A DNA stretch of 64,000 nt from Planctomycetota bacterium (GTDB lineage Bacteria > Planctomycetota > Planctomycetia > Pirellulales > Pirellulaceae): positions 1 to 64,000 of the forward strand of contig CAUJHS010000060.1 of assembly GCA_963204915.1 (NCBI GenBank), given 5' to 3'. Positions 23,776 through 31,834 of the stretch are shown one piece after another (positions within the stretch are counted from its first letter, which is position 1; each line of letters begins with the position of its first letter). The notes under the pieces are model-generated. The model saw nothing but the letters and a program-made list of their open reading frames with translations. It was not told the DNA's origin and ran no database searches. A program made the translations under genes and the position numbers.

Positions 23776-25920
23776 ATGGCCGAAACGCCGACGATTACGC
23801 TCTCGATGCCTCAGCCCGATATCGCCCTGCTTACACTCGACGCGCCGGGGAAAGGAGCGAACGTGCTCTCGCGGCATGTGCTGGAGGAATTGGCCAGCCA
23901 CCTGGATGCGCTCGAAAAGCGAACCGATCTGGCGGGCCTGGTCCTACGCTCGGGCAAAGAGCACAGCTTTATCGCCGGCGCCGATTTGCGCGAATTTGCC
24001 GCCTCGTTCACGGCGCCCAAAGAGGATGTGGTCCAAATGTGCCGCGCGGGACACGCGCTCTTTGGAAGACTTTCCCAGTGCAGGTTTGTCACCGTCGCCG
24101 CCATCGACGGCGTGTGCGTGGGGGGCGGCGCCGAGCTGGCCTTGTGGTGCGACCGGCGCGTGGCGGCCGAACATCCCAAAACCGAGATCGGCTTTCCCGA
24201 AGTAAAACTGGGGCTGTTTCCCGGTTGGGGCGGCGCGTCGCGCACGCCGCGCATGATCGGTCTGGCCAATGCGCTGGAAATGGTTACTTCGGGCGAGTCG
24301 GTCAGTGCGCGGGAAGCGTACAAGATGGGATTAGTGTCCGATGTCGTTCCGCCCGAACGTTTGCTGGACGCGGCCATCAATCTGATTCGCATCGAGCGGC
24401 AAACGGGGCAGTATCTCAAGGACCGCCAAACGTGGAGCCAGCCGATTCCGATCAGCGAAACCGAGTTGGGTTTCCTCGCGGCTACGGCTTCGGCCATGAT
24501 CCAGCAACAAACCAAGGGACACTACCCCGCCCCCGTGGCCGCGCTCGACTTGATGATGGAGAACGCCGCCGAAGATTTGGAAACGGCGCTGAAGCACGAA
24601 GCGGAGGAAATGGCGAAGCTGTTCGGCTCGCCGGTGAATCAAGCATTGATTAACGTCTTCTTCCTCGACCAGCGCAACAAGAAAGACCGCGGCGTGGAGC
24701 GCGATGACATCGCGCCGCGCGACGTGCGCCAAGTGGGTGTGGTGGGCGCCGGCATCATGGGCGGCGGCATTGTCGCGGCGAATATGCGACGCGGCGTTCC
24801 CGTGGTCGTGACCGACGCCAGCCCCGCGGCGCTCGCCCGCGGCGTGCAAAAGATCATGGAGGAGGCGTCGTTCAACCGCGAGACGAAAGCCCCCGATGCG
24901 GCCAAGGCGATTGAATTGGCGCCGCTGCTGAATGTAAGCCGCGCCGATGAAGAATTCGCCGTGTGCGATGTGGTGATCGAAGCAGTCGTCGAACGGCTCG
25001 ACGTGAAGCGCAAGGTGTTCGCTCGGCTGGAGCCGCTGCTTTCGGATACCGCGATTCTGGCGTCGAACACCTCGACCATTCCCATCACCACCATGGCCGA
25101 AGGACTCAAGCGGCCGGAGCGTTTTTGCGGCATTCACTTCTTCAACCCTGTGCGGCGCATGAAGCTGGTTGAAGTGATTCGCGGTGAGCAAACGAGCGAT
25201 GAAACCATCGCCACGGCGGTGGCGTATGTCAAACGTCTGGGCAAGTCGCCCATCGTGGTGAAGGACGGTCCCGGCTTCCTGGTCAATCGCTTGCTGTTCC
25301 CCTACATGAACGAAGCGCTAGAATTGCTTCTGGAGGGCGCCTCAGTCGAAGACATCGAGAAGGCCGCCAAGCGCTTCGGCATGCCGATGGGGCCGATCAC
25401 GCTGTTCGACATGGTGGGCCTGGACACCGCCTTGTACGCAGGCGGTGTCATGCACGAAGCGTTCCCGAACCGTTACGCCGACAACCCGCTGCTGGCCAAG
25501 CTGGTGGAGCAAGGCCGCCTGGGACAAAAGAGCGGCGCCGGCTTCTTCAACTATCAAACGAAGAAGCGCGAGCCGCAGCTTGATCCAGGGTTCGGCCAAC
25601 TATTGGACGCGCATCGCCGCGGTCAGAAAAAGTTCACGCAGGAGGAGCTGCAACATCGGCTGTTCCTGCCCATGTTGCTGGAGGCCACGCGCGTGCTGGA
25701 GGCCGGGCTGGTGCGCGACGCGCGCGACGTGGACCTCGGCTTGATTTACGGCATTGGCTTTCCGCCGTTCCGCGGCGGCCTGATGCACTGGGCCGACACG
25801 GTGGGCGCCGCGAAGATCGTCGAACTGCTCAAGCCGTTTGAAAACTTGGGAGATCGTTACCAGCCTACGCCGTTGCTGCGGGAAGCGGCCAAGGCGAACC
25901 GAGGTTTTTACGGCCGGTAG
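23776..25920 (+). CDS. FadJ/FadB-like enoyl-CoA hydratase / 3-hydroxyacyl-CoA dehydrogenase
   Basis: 714 residues from ATG 23776. The N-terminal hydratase domain has EHSFIAGADLREFA (oxyanion hole) and GVCVGGGAELALWCDRR followed by FPEVKLGLFPGWGG. The dehydrogenase domain begins at about 315 with the Rossmann GVVGAGIMGGGIV, then NTSTIPITTMA, FFNPVRRMKLVEVI, and a C-terminal helical domain. It hydrates 2-enoyl-CoA and oxidises the 3-hydroxyacyl-CoA with NAD+ in fatty acid beta-oxidation. The next gene is a thiolase, so the pair supplies three steps of the cycle. Order alpha then beta matches fadB-fadA. Confidence 0.93.
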   Translation: MAETPTITLSMPQPDIALLTLDAPGKGANVLSRHVLEELASHLDALEKRTDLAGLVLRSGKEHSFIAGADLREFAASFTAPKEDVVQMCRAGHALFGRLSQCRFVTVAAIDGVCVGGGAELALWCDRRVAAEHPKTEIGFPEVKLGLFPGWGGASRTPRMIGLANALEMVTSGESVSAREAYKMGLVSDVVPPERLLDAAINLIRIERQTGQYLKDRQTWSQPIPISETELGFLAATASAMIQQQTKGHYPAPVAALDLMMENAAEDLETALKHEAEEMAKLFGSPVNQALINVFFLDQRNKKDRGVERDDIAPRDVRQVGVVGAGIMGGGIVAANMRRGVPVVVTDASPAALARGVQKIMEEASFNRETKAPDAAKAIELAPLLNVSRADEEFAVCDVVIEAVVERLDVKRKVFARLEPLLSDTAILASNTSTIPITTMAEGLKRPERFCGIHFFNPVRRMKLVEVIRGEQTSDETIATAVAYVKRLGKSPIVVKDGPGFLVNRLLFPYMNEALELLLEGASVEDIEKAAKRFGMPMGPITLFDMVGLDTALYAGGVMHEAFPNRYADNPLLAKLVEQGRLGQKSGAGFFNYQTKKREPQLDPGFGQLLDAHRRGQKKFTQEELQHRLFLPMLLEATRVLEAGLVRDARDVDLGLIYGIGFPPFRGGLMHWADTVGAAKIVELLKPFENLGDRYQPTPLLREAAKANRGFYGR

Positions 25921-26190
25921 TGTCGCCTGGTAACATCGATGACCCAAAACAATCCCCTGTTTAACCGCTCCCCAACAGGGAGCGCGCCCGAAACAACGAA
26001 CCGACGTGCTCGTGCATTCCGCGCTTCCCGCGGGGAAGTGGTTCAACAGCACGTAAGGCAAACCACCGTTTGACCGCTCCGATTGTTGCGCGCAACGCCA
26101 CCGAGTAGGCGCCGCAAGTTGCGAAGGCGGCCACAACCCATGATCTCCTTGCTTTGGTTTGTATCGTTTTACACGTTTTGATTGGTTGCC

Positions 26191-27360
26191 ATGTCATCTG
26201 CCGTCATCGTCGATTGTGTACGAACTCCCATCGGCCGGGCGCACCCCGAGCGGGGCTTCTTTCGAGACGTGCGCAGCGACGACCTGGCGGTGCAGTGCGT
26301 TCAAGCGCTGGTGCAGCGCACCGGAATTGACCCCGCCGAAATTGAAGACGTGGTCATGGGCAACACGCAGCAAACGCGCGAGCAGGGTTTGAACGTGGCT
26401 CGCTCGATTGCGCTCATGGCCGGTTTGCCGGCGGCCACCGGCGGCGCTACGGTCAACCGCTTGTGCGGCAGCAGCTTGCAAGCGCTCAACCAGGCCTCGC
26501 ACGCCATTGTGGCCGGCTTTGAAGACGTGCAAATTGTGGGCGGGTTGGAGCACATGCACCATCTTCCCATGGATCACGGACTCGACCTGAACCCCAAACT
26601 GTTTCAGTACACCAGCCGGGGGGCGCTGTTGATGGGCGTGACCGCCGAGTTTCTCGCCCAAACGCAAGACATCGGCCGCGAAGTGCAAGATCAGTTCGCT
26701 TTGCGCAGCCATCAACGCGCCGCCGCCGCGCAAAAGAACGGCGAGTTCAAGAAGGAAATCATCCCCGTCTTCGCGCGCGATGAGAACGGCCAACGCTTCC
26801 TGGCCGATTACGATCAATGCGTCCGGCCCGACAGCACGCTCGAAGCGCTGGGTGCGCTCGCTCCGGCGTTTATGCCCAAGTTGGGCACCGTCACCGCGGG
26901 CAACAGTTCCCCTTTGAACGATGGCGCCGCAGCGCTGTTGGTCATGTCTGAGGACAAGGCCAAGTCGCTCGGTTTGAAACCTCTGGTGCGCGTGCGCGCT
27001 ACGGCGGTGGCGGGCGTAGAGCCTTCGGTCATGGGAACTGGCCCGGTGCCCGCTACGAAGAAAGCGCTGAAGCGAGCCGGGTTGCAACTGGCGGACCTCG
27101 AAGTGATCGAACTGAACGAAGCGTTCGCCGTGCAAGTGCTCGCATGCACACGGATGCTCAAACTAAGCGACGACGCGGTCGATCAAAAAGTGAACGTGCG
27201 CGGCGGCGCCATCGCCATTGGCCACCCGCTGGGCGCCAGCGGAGCGCGCATCGCCACGACGCTGATTCACAACATGCTCGACCGCGACGCTACGCTCGGC
27301 CTAGCCACCATGTGCATCGGCGTAGGCCAAGGCATCGCCACAATTTTCGAACGGGTGTAA
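26191..27360 (+). CDS. Acetyl-CoA acyltransferase (thiolase)
   Basis: 389 residues from ATG 26191. Active-site Cys in RLCGSSLQALNQASHAI (residue near 93), GNSSPLNDGAAALLVMSE, the His in GHPLGASGARIA and the second Cys in TMCIGVGQGIATIF. The VIVDCVRTPIGR start is standard for thiolase II. It thiolytically shortens 3-ketoacyl-CoA and would complete the cycle begun by the upstream gene. The 270-base gap between the two holds no gene, so the pair could be transcribed separately. Confidence 0.93.
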   Translation: MSSAVIVDCVRTPIGRAHPERGFFRDVRSDDLAVQCVQALVQRTGIDPAEIEDVVMGNTQQTREQGLNVARSIALMAGLPAATGGATVNRLCGSSLQALNQASHAIVAGFEDVQIVGGLEHMHHLPMDHGLDLNPKLFQYTSRGALLMGVTAEFLAQTQDIGREVQDQFALRSHQRAAAAQKNGEFKKEIIPVFARDENGQRFLADYDQCVRPDSTLEALGALAPAFMPKLGTVTAGNSSPLNDGAAALLVMSEDKAKSLGLKPLVRVRATAVAGVEPSVMGTGPVPATKKALKRAGLQLADLEVIELNEAFAVQVLACTRMLKLSDDAVDQKVNVRGGAIAIGHPLGASGARIATTLIHNMLDRDATLGLATMCIGVGQGIATIFERV

Positions 27361-27451
27361 GGCGCTAACTTTACCACACCAAAGCAACCATTGTTTTCAA
27401 AATCCGACTTGGCTGACGAGTATTTTCACTGGCCTTATATAACGCCCGTCA

Positions 27452-27796
27452 TTGCGACGCGGCAGTGGCTGGGTCGGGACATGGTTGTCGAGTTTTTTGA
27501 CATGGGTTGTTTCGGTGATCATCGCGCACATGACGACGACGCAGGAACTCGTTTTTCTCCACCTCTGGCTCGTTCTCTACGTGATCGGACTCCTGCGGTT
27601 GCTGCGGCGCGGCCGATTTGAGGAGAACTATCGGGCTAGAACCACTCCTTTCTATCGAGAGTGGTTTCCCCTTCCACGTCGGTTGGGCGAGAAAGAAGGA
27701 TTCGCTCGCTTTTCTCGATTATTTCTTATGGCTTCCTTACCGTTTGTTTTCGCAGTGTATGCGCTAAGTCTTTGGCGTGTCATGGGGCGGCTATAG
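27452..27796 (+). CDS. Possible small membrane protein
   Basis: Up to 114 residues from a TTG at 27452; ATG 27530 would give 88. Hydrophobic segments: WLSSFLTWVVSVIIAHM (if the longer form), ELVFLHLWLVLYVIGLLRLL and LFLMASLPFVFAVYALSLW. A basic loop (RRLGEKEGFARFSR) lies between. No family recognised; the start is uncertain. Alternate frames give no better protein. Confidence 0.45.
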   Translation: MRRGSGWVGTWLSSFLTWVVSVIIAHMTTTQELVFLHLWLVLYVIGLLRLLRRGRFEENYRARTTPFYREWFPLPRRLGEKEGFARFSRLFLMASLPFVFAVYALSLWRVMGRL

Positions 27797-27927
27797 TCGT
27801 GCAAGATTCGCCTGGGTTTAACCCTGTCATCCAAGCCCCACCGCTGACCGCCATGCAACGTATTTGACAGACGACTACGCGACAACCGAAAATGGGAAAG
27901 TCGCGTTGCGAAGGGAGAATTGATGCG

Positions 27928-28161
27928 ATGACCCGTTTGACCGTGGATGCGACCCTCTTGGAAATGCTCGCCACTTTGACCGAACCGGTTGAGTTATGCG
28001 ACGCGGCCGGCAATGTGCTGGGGCAATATTTTCCGAAGGTCCCGCCGGCCGAGCACGCGCTCGAACCGCAGATCTCGCGCGAAGAAATCGAGCGCCGCAA
28101 AAAAGCCCATGAGGCGACCTATTCCACCTCCGAAGTGCTGGCGCGTTTGGGGAAACCGTAA
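27928..28161 (+). CDS. Antitoxin-like protein of a toxin-antitoxin pair
   Basis: 77 residues from ATG 27928 (AAGGGAG upstream). It begins MTRLTVDATLLEMLATLTEP and ends in a polar helix, ISREEIERRKKAHEATYSTSEVLARL, as in antitoxins whose C-terminal tail wraps around the toxin. Its TAA overlaps the ATG of the next gene by one base (TAATG), a typical coupled arrangement. Because the toxin is frameshifted, this may be an orphan antitoxin or a residual pair. Confidence 0.65.
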   Translation: MTRLTVDATLLEMLATLTEPVELCDAAGNVLGQYFPKVPPAEHALEPQISREEIERRKKAHEATYSTSEVLARLGKP

Positions 28162-28431
28162 TGTTCGAGGTCCGCTGGATCCAGTCGGCCTTGGACGAGT
28201 TGATGGAACGGTGGATGGAAGCGGACAGCCGCCTTCGCGCCGCCATCACAACTTCAGTTAACGTAATTGACGTTCGCCTGGCGCGAAATCCTTTGACGGA
28301 AGGGAAGGCGCGGGAAGGCGCGGAGCGAGTTTGCTTTATCGACCCCCCTGGGTGTTCTGTTCGAAGTCGACGCCGCAGCCTCGCGTGTTTATGTCATCCA
28401 CGTTTGGATCGTGCAGAAGCGTCGGAAGTAA
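28161..28431 (+). pseudogene. Frameshifted RelE/ParE-type toxin
   Basis: The gene starts MFEVRWIQSALDELMERWME and reads to VCFIDP. Removing one C from the CCCCCC run at about 28343-28348 restores the frame to PLGVLFEVDAAASRVYVIHV and a stop (TAA 28429-28431). The restored end (DPLGVLFEVD...VYVIHVW) is the usual last two strands of a plasmid stabilisation (ParE/RelE-like) toxin. Two readings compete: a real inactivating indel in a homopolymer, or a sequencing error. Overlap with the antitoxin is one base. Confidence 0.6.
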
Positions 28432-28469
28432 TCGCTGGCGATATTGAGCATTGGCATCGGTTCATCAAC

Positions 28470-28799
28470 ATGAATGGTTTGAACTATCACGAGGACAAGG
28501 AGCTTGATCGGTTCATCATTCGGAACTTTTCAAAATTGATGACCGATTTCGAACGCCGTGTCTGGAGCCTTGCCATTAAGCGGGAAAAAGCTCAGTACCC
28601 TGGTTGCGCCGCCGATCGTTTGGCGCGCTGGCTGCAACAGGAAACGGAGGAAGTGATTCGTGCGTCACTCGCAGGATCGCGCGCGGTGCAGCAGCAAATC
28701 CGCGAACGGATTCTCCGGGACCATGAAAAAGGCGAAGTTCCTATCAACCGCTGCCCCGTGTGTGAGCGGATTGTGCGTACGCCCATGGCGCGGCAATGA
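28470..28799 (+). CDS. Hypothetical protein with C-terminal zinc ribbon cut by an in-frame TGA
   Basis: 109 residues from ATG 28470 (weak RBS). FIIRNFSKLMTDFERRVWSL, RLARWLQQETEEVIRASL and RERILRDHEKGEVPINRCPVCERIVRTPMARQ. It closes with one C-x2-C half of a zinc ribbon. Directly after the TGA (28797-28799) the same frame reads LWCGHDWHPRS to another TGA at 28833-28835. In homologues I recall, the sequence is ..ARQCLWCGHDWH, so the TGA stands where a Cys codon is expected. Either a nonsense mutation or recoding is possible. No SECIS-like hairpin is obvious just after the codon. Confidence 0.6.
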   Translation: MNGLNYHEDKELDRFIIRNFSKLMTDFERRVWSLAIKREKAQYPGCAADRLARWLQQETEEVIRASLAGSRAVQQQIRERILRDHEKGEVPINRCPVCERIVRTPMARQ

Positions 28800-28835
28800 C
28801 TCTGGTGTGGGCATGATTGGCATCCGCGTTCGTGA

Positions 28836-29173
28836 CGCGATGACTGTTGATTAGTGATTTCGCACTTGGCCGTCGGGCGCGACATCGCCACGGTGTTTGA
28901 GCGCTTGTCCGGCGAAACGCCGCGTCTCAAGGCGGTTGCTCCAGGTAAATTAACGGTCCTTATGGCAGGTTTCGCCTTGCCTAGCTGATCTTTGCGGAAA
29001 ACCGTGTCGTCGGTATGATTCCGCCGCGATGGATTCGTGCTACGGAGGCGATGCGCCGGCAAACCGGTGCGACGCGAACGTGTCGGGCGGCGCCTGGCTC
29101 CGTGGGCGTGCGAATGGTTCCCTCAGTTCTGGCAGGCCCTGCCTGCCGTTCGCATCTTGAAAGGTCACGGAAG
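28836..29173. other. Intergenic region before aqpZ
   Basis: No gene is supported. A GRDIATVFERLS stretch at about 28877-28914 weakly resembles the thiolase end GQGIATIFERV; too short to call. No convincing promoter was recognised, though the aqpZ transcript must start here. AAAGG lies about 10 bases before aqpZ. Confidence 0.35.
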
Positions 29174-29932
29174 ATGGTGCTAGGCAAGCGATGCGCGGCG
29201 GAAGCGATGGGCACATTCTGGCTCGTGTTCGGAGGCTGCGGCAGCGCGGTGCTGGCGGCGGCTTTTCCGGAAGTCGGCATTGGGTTACTCGGCGTTTCGT
29301 TCGCCTTTGGCCTGACCGTGCTGACCATGGCCTACGCCATTGGGCACATTTCCGGCTGTCATTTGAACCCGGCGGTGTCGCTGGGGTTGTACTCCTGCGG
29401 GCGTTTTCCCAAAGATGAGTTGTTGCCTTATATCGCCTCGCAGGTGGTGGGCGCCGTGGTCGCTTCGGGCACGCTGTATTTGATCGCCTCGGGCAAGGAA
29501 GGCTTCAGCCTGGAAGGCGGATTCGCCTCGAACGGCTATGGCGCGCACTCGCCCGGCGAGTATTCGCTCTTGGCTTGTGCGGTAGCTGAGTTTGTTTTGA
29601 CCTTCATGTTCCTGATGATCATTCTCGGTTCGACCGATCCACGGGCCCGGGCTGGCTTTGCGCCTTTGGCTATTGGCCTGGGCTTGACGCTCATCCACTT
29701 GATTGGGATTCCCGTGACGAACCTTTCGGTGAACCCCGCTCGCTCGACCGGGCCGGCATTCATGGTGGGCGACTGGGCGTTAACGCAACTGTGGCTGTTT
29801 TGGGTGGCCCCCATTGCTGGGGCGATTGCAGCCGGAGCGGCGTACCGCTATCTTTTTGCAGCCCCGGTGGCCAAGCCGGGAACCATCCAGTCGATCTTTC
29901 CGCGTCGTTCGAGTTCGTCTGAGGCCGCATGA
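29174..29932 (+). CDS. aqpZ: Aquaporin Z
   Basis: 252 residues from ATG 29174, an inner membrane water channel. Six transmembrane helices and the two NPA half-helices are visible: [17 protein letters not shown] and [14 protein letters not shown]. The selectivity filter candidates are present: the His of [14 protein letters not shown] and the Arg after the second NPA (NPAR). The start is chosen from [21 protein letters not shown], the normal AqpZ opening; the longer frame is not protein-like. Its TGA overlaps the start of the epimerase (ATGA), indicating coupled translation. Confidence 0.95.
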   Translation: MVLGKRCAAEAMGTFWLVFGGCGSAVLAAAFPEVGIGLLGVSFAFGLTVLTMAYAIGHISGCHLNPAVSLGLYSCGRFPKDELLPYIASQVVGAVVASGTLYLIASGKEGFSLEGGFASNGYGAHSPGEYSLLACAVAEFVLTFMFLMIILGSTDPRARAGFAPLAIGLGLTLIHLIGIPVTNLSVNPARSTGPAFMVGDWALTQLWLFWVAPIAGAIAAGAAYRYLFAAPVAKPGTIQSIFPRRSSSSEAA

Positions 29933-30945
29933 AACTCCGCTTCCATTCGTTTCAGTTGCCGTTACGGCATACCTTCACCATCTCGCGCGGCTCGATGGAT
30001 GTGCAGCCGACCTTGATTGTGGAATTGGAACAAGATGGCCTCCACGGCTACGGAGAAGCGACGACCAACGACTACTACGGCGCCACGCTCGAAGGCATGA
30101 CCGCGGCGCTGGAAGCGCTGCGGCCGGAAATCGAGTCGTACTCCTTGCAAGACCCCGCCGCGTTCTGGGATGCGCTGCACCCAGCGCTGCGGGACCAGCC
30201 TTTCGCCCACTGCGCGCTCGATCAAGCGGCCCATGATCTGTGGGGCAAGCTGCAGGGGGCTCCGGTCTGGAAACTGTGGGGTTTATCGCTCGAAAATCTT
30301 CCGCCGACGAATTACACCATCGGCATCGACACGATCGAAACCATGGTAGCCAAAATGAACGAGTTTCCCGGCTGGCCGGTGTACAAGATCAAGCTGGGAA
30401 CGGGGCACGATCTGGAGATCGTCAAGGAGCTGCGCCGCCATACGGATTCGGTGTTTCGGGTCGACGCCAACTGTGGCTGGACCGCCGATGAGACGATCGA
30501 AAACTCGCAGGCCATGAAGCTTCTGGGCGTCGAGTTTATCGAACAGCCGCTTCCGGCTGACCGCTGGGAGGACATGGGGCGGGTGTTCGGCGCCTCGGCG
30601 CTGCCGGTGATTGCGGACGAAAGCTGCGTTGTGCCGCAAGATGTGGACCGATGCGCCGGCGCGTTTCATGGGGTGAATATCAAACTTGTGAAATGCGGCG
30701 GAATGACGCCTGCCCGGCGTATGATCGACCGCGCCAAAGCGCTGGGGCTCAAGGTTATGGTGGGTTGCATGACCGAGTCGACCGTGGGCATTTCGGCGAT
30801 TGCCCAGCTTCTACCTAGGCTGGACTATGTCGACATGGATGGGGCGTTGCTGCTTTCGCGCGACATCGCCCGGGGGGTGACTATCGAGAACGGCATCTGC
30901 CGTTATCCCCAGGAAAACGGGAACGGCGTGACGCTGGTGGGCTAA
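29929..30945 (+). CDS. Enolase-superfamily dipeptide epimerase (L-Ala-D/L-Glu-type)
   Basis: 338 residues. Enolase superfamily, muconate-lactonising subgroup: catalytic pair Lys153 and Lys155 in YKIKLGTG, metal ligands Asp179 (VDANCGW), Glu205 (EQPLP) and Asp230 (DESC), and Lys252 in NIKLVKCGG. The N-terminal capping domain has [19 protein letters not shown]. The motif set fits the dipeptide epimerases (YcjG/YkfB) that interconvert L-Ala-D-Glu and L-Ala-L-Glu in murein recycling, but related members have other substrates. ATGA overlap with aqpZ; shared transcript with an unrelated gene. Confidence 0.88.
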   Translation: MKLRFHSFQLPLRHTFTISRGSMDVQPTLIVELEQDGLHGYGEATTNDYYGATLEGMTAALEALRPEIESYSLQDPAAFWDALHPALRDQPFAHCALDQAAHDLWGKLQGAPVWKLWGLSLENLPPTNYTIGIDTIETMVAKMNEFPGWPVYKIKLGTGHDLEIVKELRRHTDSVFRVDANCGWTADETIENSQAMKLLGVEFIEQPLPADRWEDMGRVFGASALPVIADESCVVPQDVDRCAGAFHGVNIKLVKCGGMTPARRMIDRAKALGLKVMVGCMTESTVGISAIAQLLPRLDYVDMDGALLLSRDIARGVTIENGICRYPQENGNGVTLVG

Positions 30946-30975
30946 CCCTTCCGGATCCTGCGAATCGCCTTTTCC

Positions 30976-31002
30976 TAGCCGGAAGGTGTTCGCCTCCGGC
31001 TA
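30976..31002 (+). terminator. Hairpin after the epimerase gene (TAGCCGG...CCGGCTA)
   Basis: TAGCCGG, one bulged A, AGG / loop TGTTCG / CCT, CCGGCTA. It lies 31 bases past the stop. The following bases are not a clean T-run, so it could equally be a REP-type palindrome. Confidence 0.45.
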
Positions 31003-31104
31003 TCGTCTTCGTGCATAACATGTATTCATTGCTATGTTTACGGCGTTATCGCAAGTCTTGAAATAGGCGCCGGTGGCTCGGTGTAGGATGTGAAAAAATC
31101 GTGC

Positions 31105-31153
31105 TTGTCGAAAGGGGACCGCCGACTATAATTAGGTGACTGACCAGTCCGTC
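31105..31153 (+). promoter_or_regulatory. Promoter and TetR-type operator of the efflux operon
   Basis: TTGTCG (31105-31110), 16-base spacer, TATAAT (31127-31132). The operator, 31138-31153, reads GACTGACCAGTCCGTC and matches GAC-x-GAC-xx-GTC-x-GTC, symmetric at 6 of 8 pairs; it covers the expected start of transcription. The tetR start codon follows 15 bases later. Repressor bound here would block the promoter, so autoregulation is predicted. Confidence 0.75.
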
Positions 31154-31168
31154 CACTAAATCCGGCTA

Positions 31169-31834
31169 ATGACAACAAACCCTAAAGCGGGGCGCCCTCC
31201 AAATCCTGACTTGCGAATCCAGCGCACCGAGGAAATCCTCGATGCCGCGGCCATTCTCTTTGCCGAACGCGGTTTCGCCGGCGCCGACACGCAGGAACTC
31301 ATCAACCGCCTGCAAGTTGGAAAAGGCACGCTGTACCGGTACTTCTCCAGCAAGCAGAAGCTTTTTCTGGCGGCCGTCGATCGAGTCATGCAGCGACTGT
31401 CCGACCGAGTCAAGCAAAGCGTGCTTCCCGACGCCGATCCGCTAGAGCAAATGGCCGCCGCGATTCGCGCATACCTGGAGTTCTTTGAAGAACATCCCCA
31501 GTTCGCCGAACTGCTCATTCAAGAACGGGCGCTGTTTAAGGATCGCAAGAAGCCGACGTATTTTGAGCATCAAGAGCGCAACATCGGCCGCTGGTATGCG
31601 CTCTTACATGCGATGGTCAAGGCAGGCCGGCTGCGGGATATTCCGGTCGAGAAAGTTTGCGCCGTGGTTAGTGACCTGGTCTATGGCACGATGTTTACCA
31701 ATTACTTCACTGGCCGGCGTAAGTCGGCCCGCGACCAGGCGAACGACATTCTCGACCTGGTGCTCCACGGCGTGTTGTCTGAGTCCGAACGTCGCCAGCT
31801 CGCCGTAGGAAGGGAGGCCGATGCCCATGAGTAA
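31169..31834 (+). CDS. TetR/AcrR-family transcriptional regulator of the efflux operon
   Basis: 221 residues. HTH at about residues 20-65: EEILDAAAILFAERGFAGAD, TQELINRLQVGKGTLYRYFS. The C-terminal ligand domain is helical (LDLVLHGVL etc.). It begins MTTNPKAGRPPNPDLR, a basic tail common in the family. The gene is 15 bases after a fitting palindrome and the first of three genes; its stop overlaps the adaptor start. A repressor of the RND operon is the clear inference; inducer unknown. Confidence 0.93.
   Translation: MTTNPKAGRPPNPDLRIQRTEEILDAAAILFAERGFAGADTQELINRLQVGKGTLYRYFSSKQKLFLAAVDRVMQRLSDRVKQSVLPDADPLEQMAAAIRAYLEFFEEHPQFAELLIQERALFKDRKKPTYFEHQERNIGRWYALLHAMVKAGRLRDIPVEKVCAVVSDLVYGTMFTNYFTGRRKSARDQANDILDLVLHGVLSESERRQLAVGREADAHE

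Noticed and set aside
28797-28799. TGA as a selenocysteine codon
   Set aside because: No obvious SECIS hairpin right after the codon and no sel genes in the window; nonsense mutation is simpler. Kept as a weak alternative under findings.
28877-28914. GRDIATVFERLS stretch resembling a thiolase C-terminus (GIATIFERV)
   Set aside because: Only a dozen residues match, with no upstream thiolase motifs in frame; chance similarity cannot be ruled out.
31003-31104. Second promoter for the TetR operon
   Set aside because: No hexamer pair as good as TTGTCG/TATAAT at 31105-31132.
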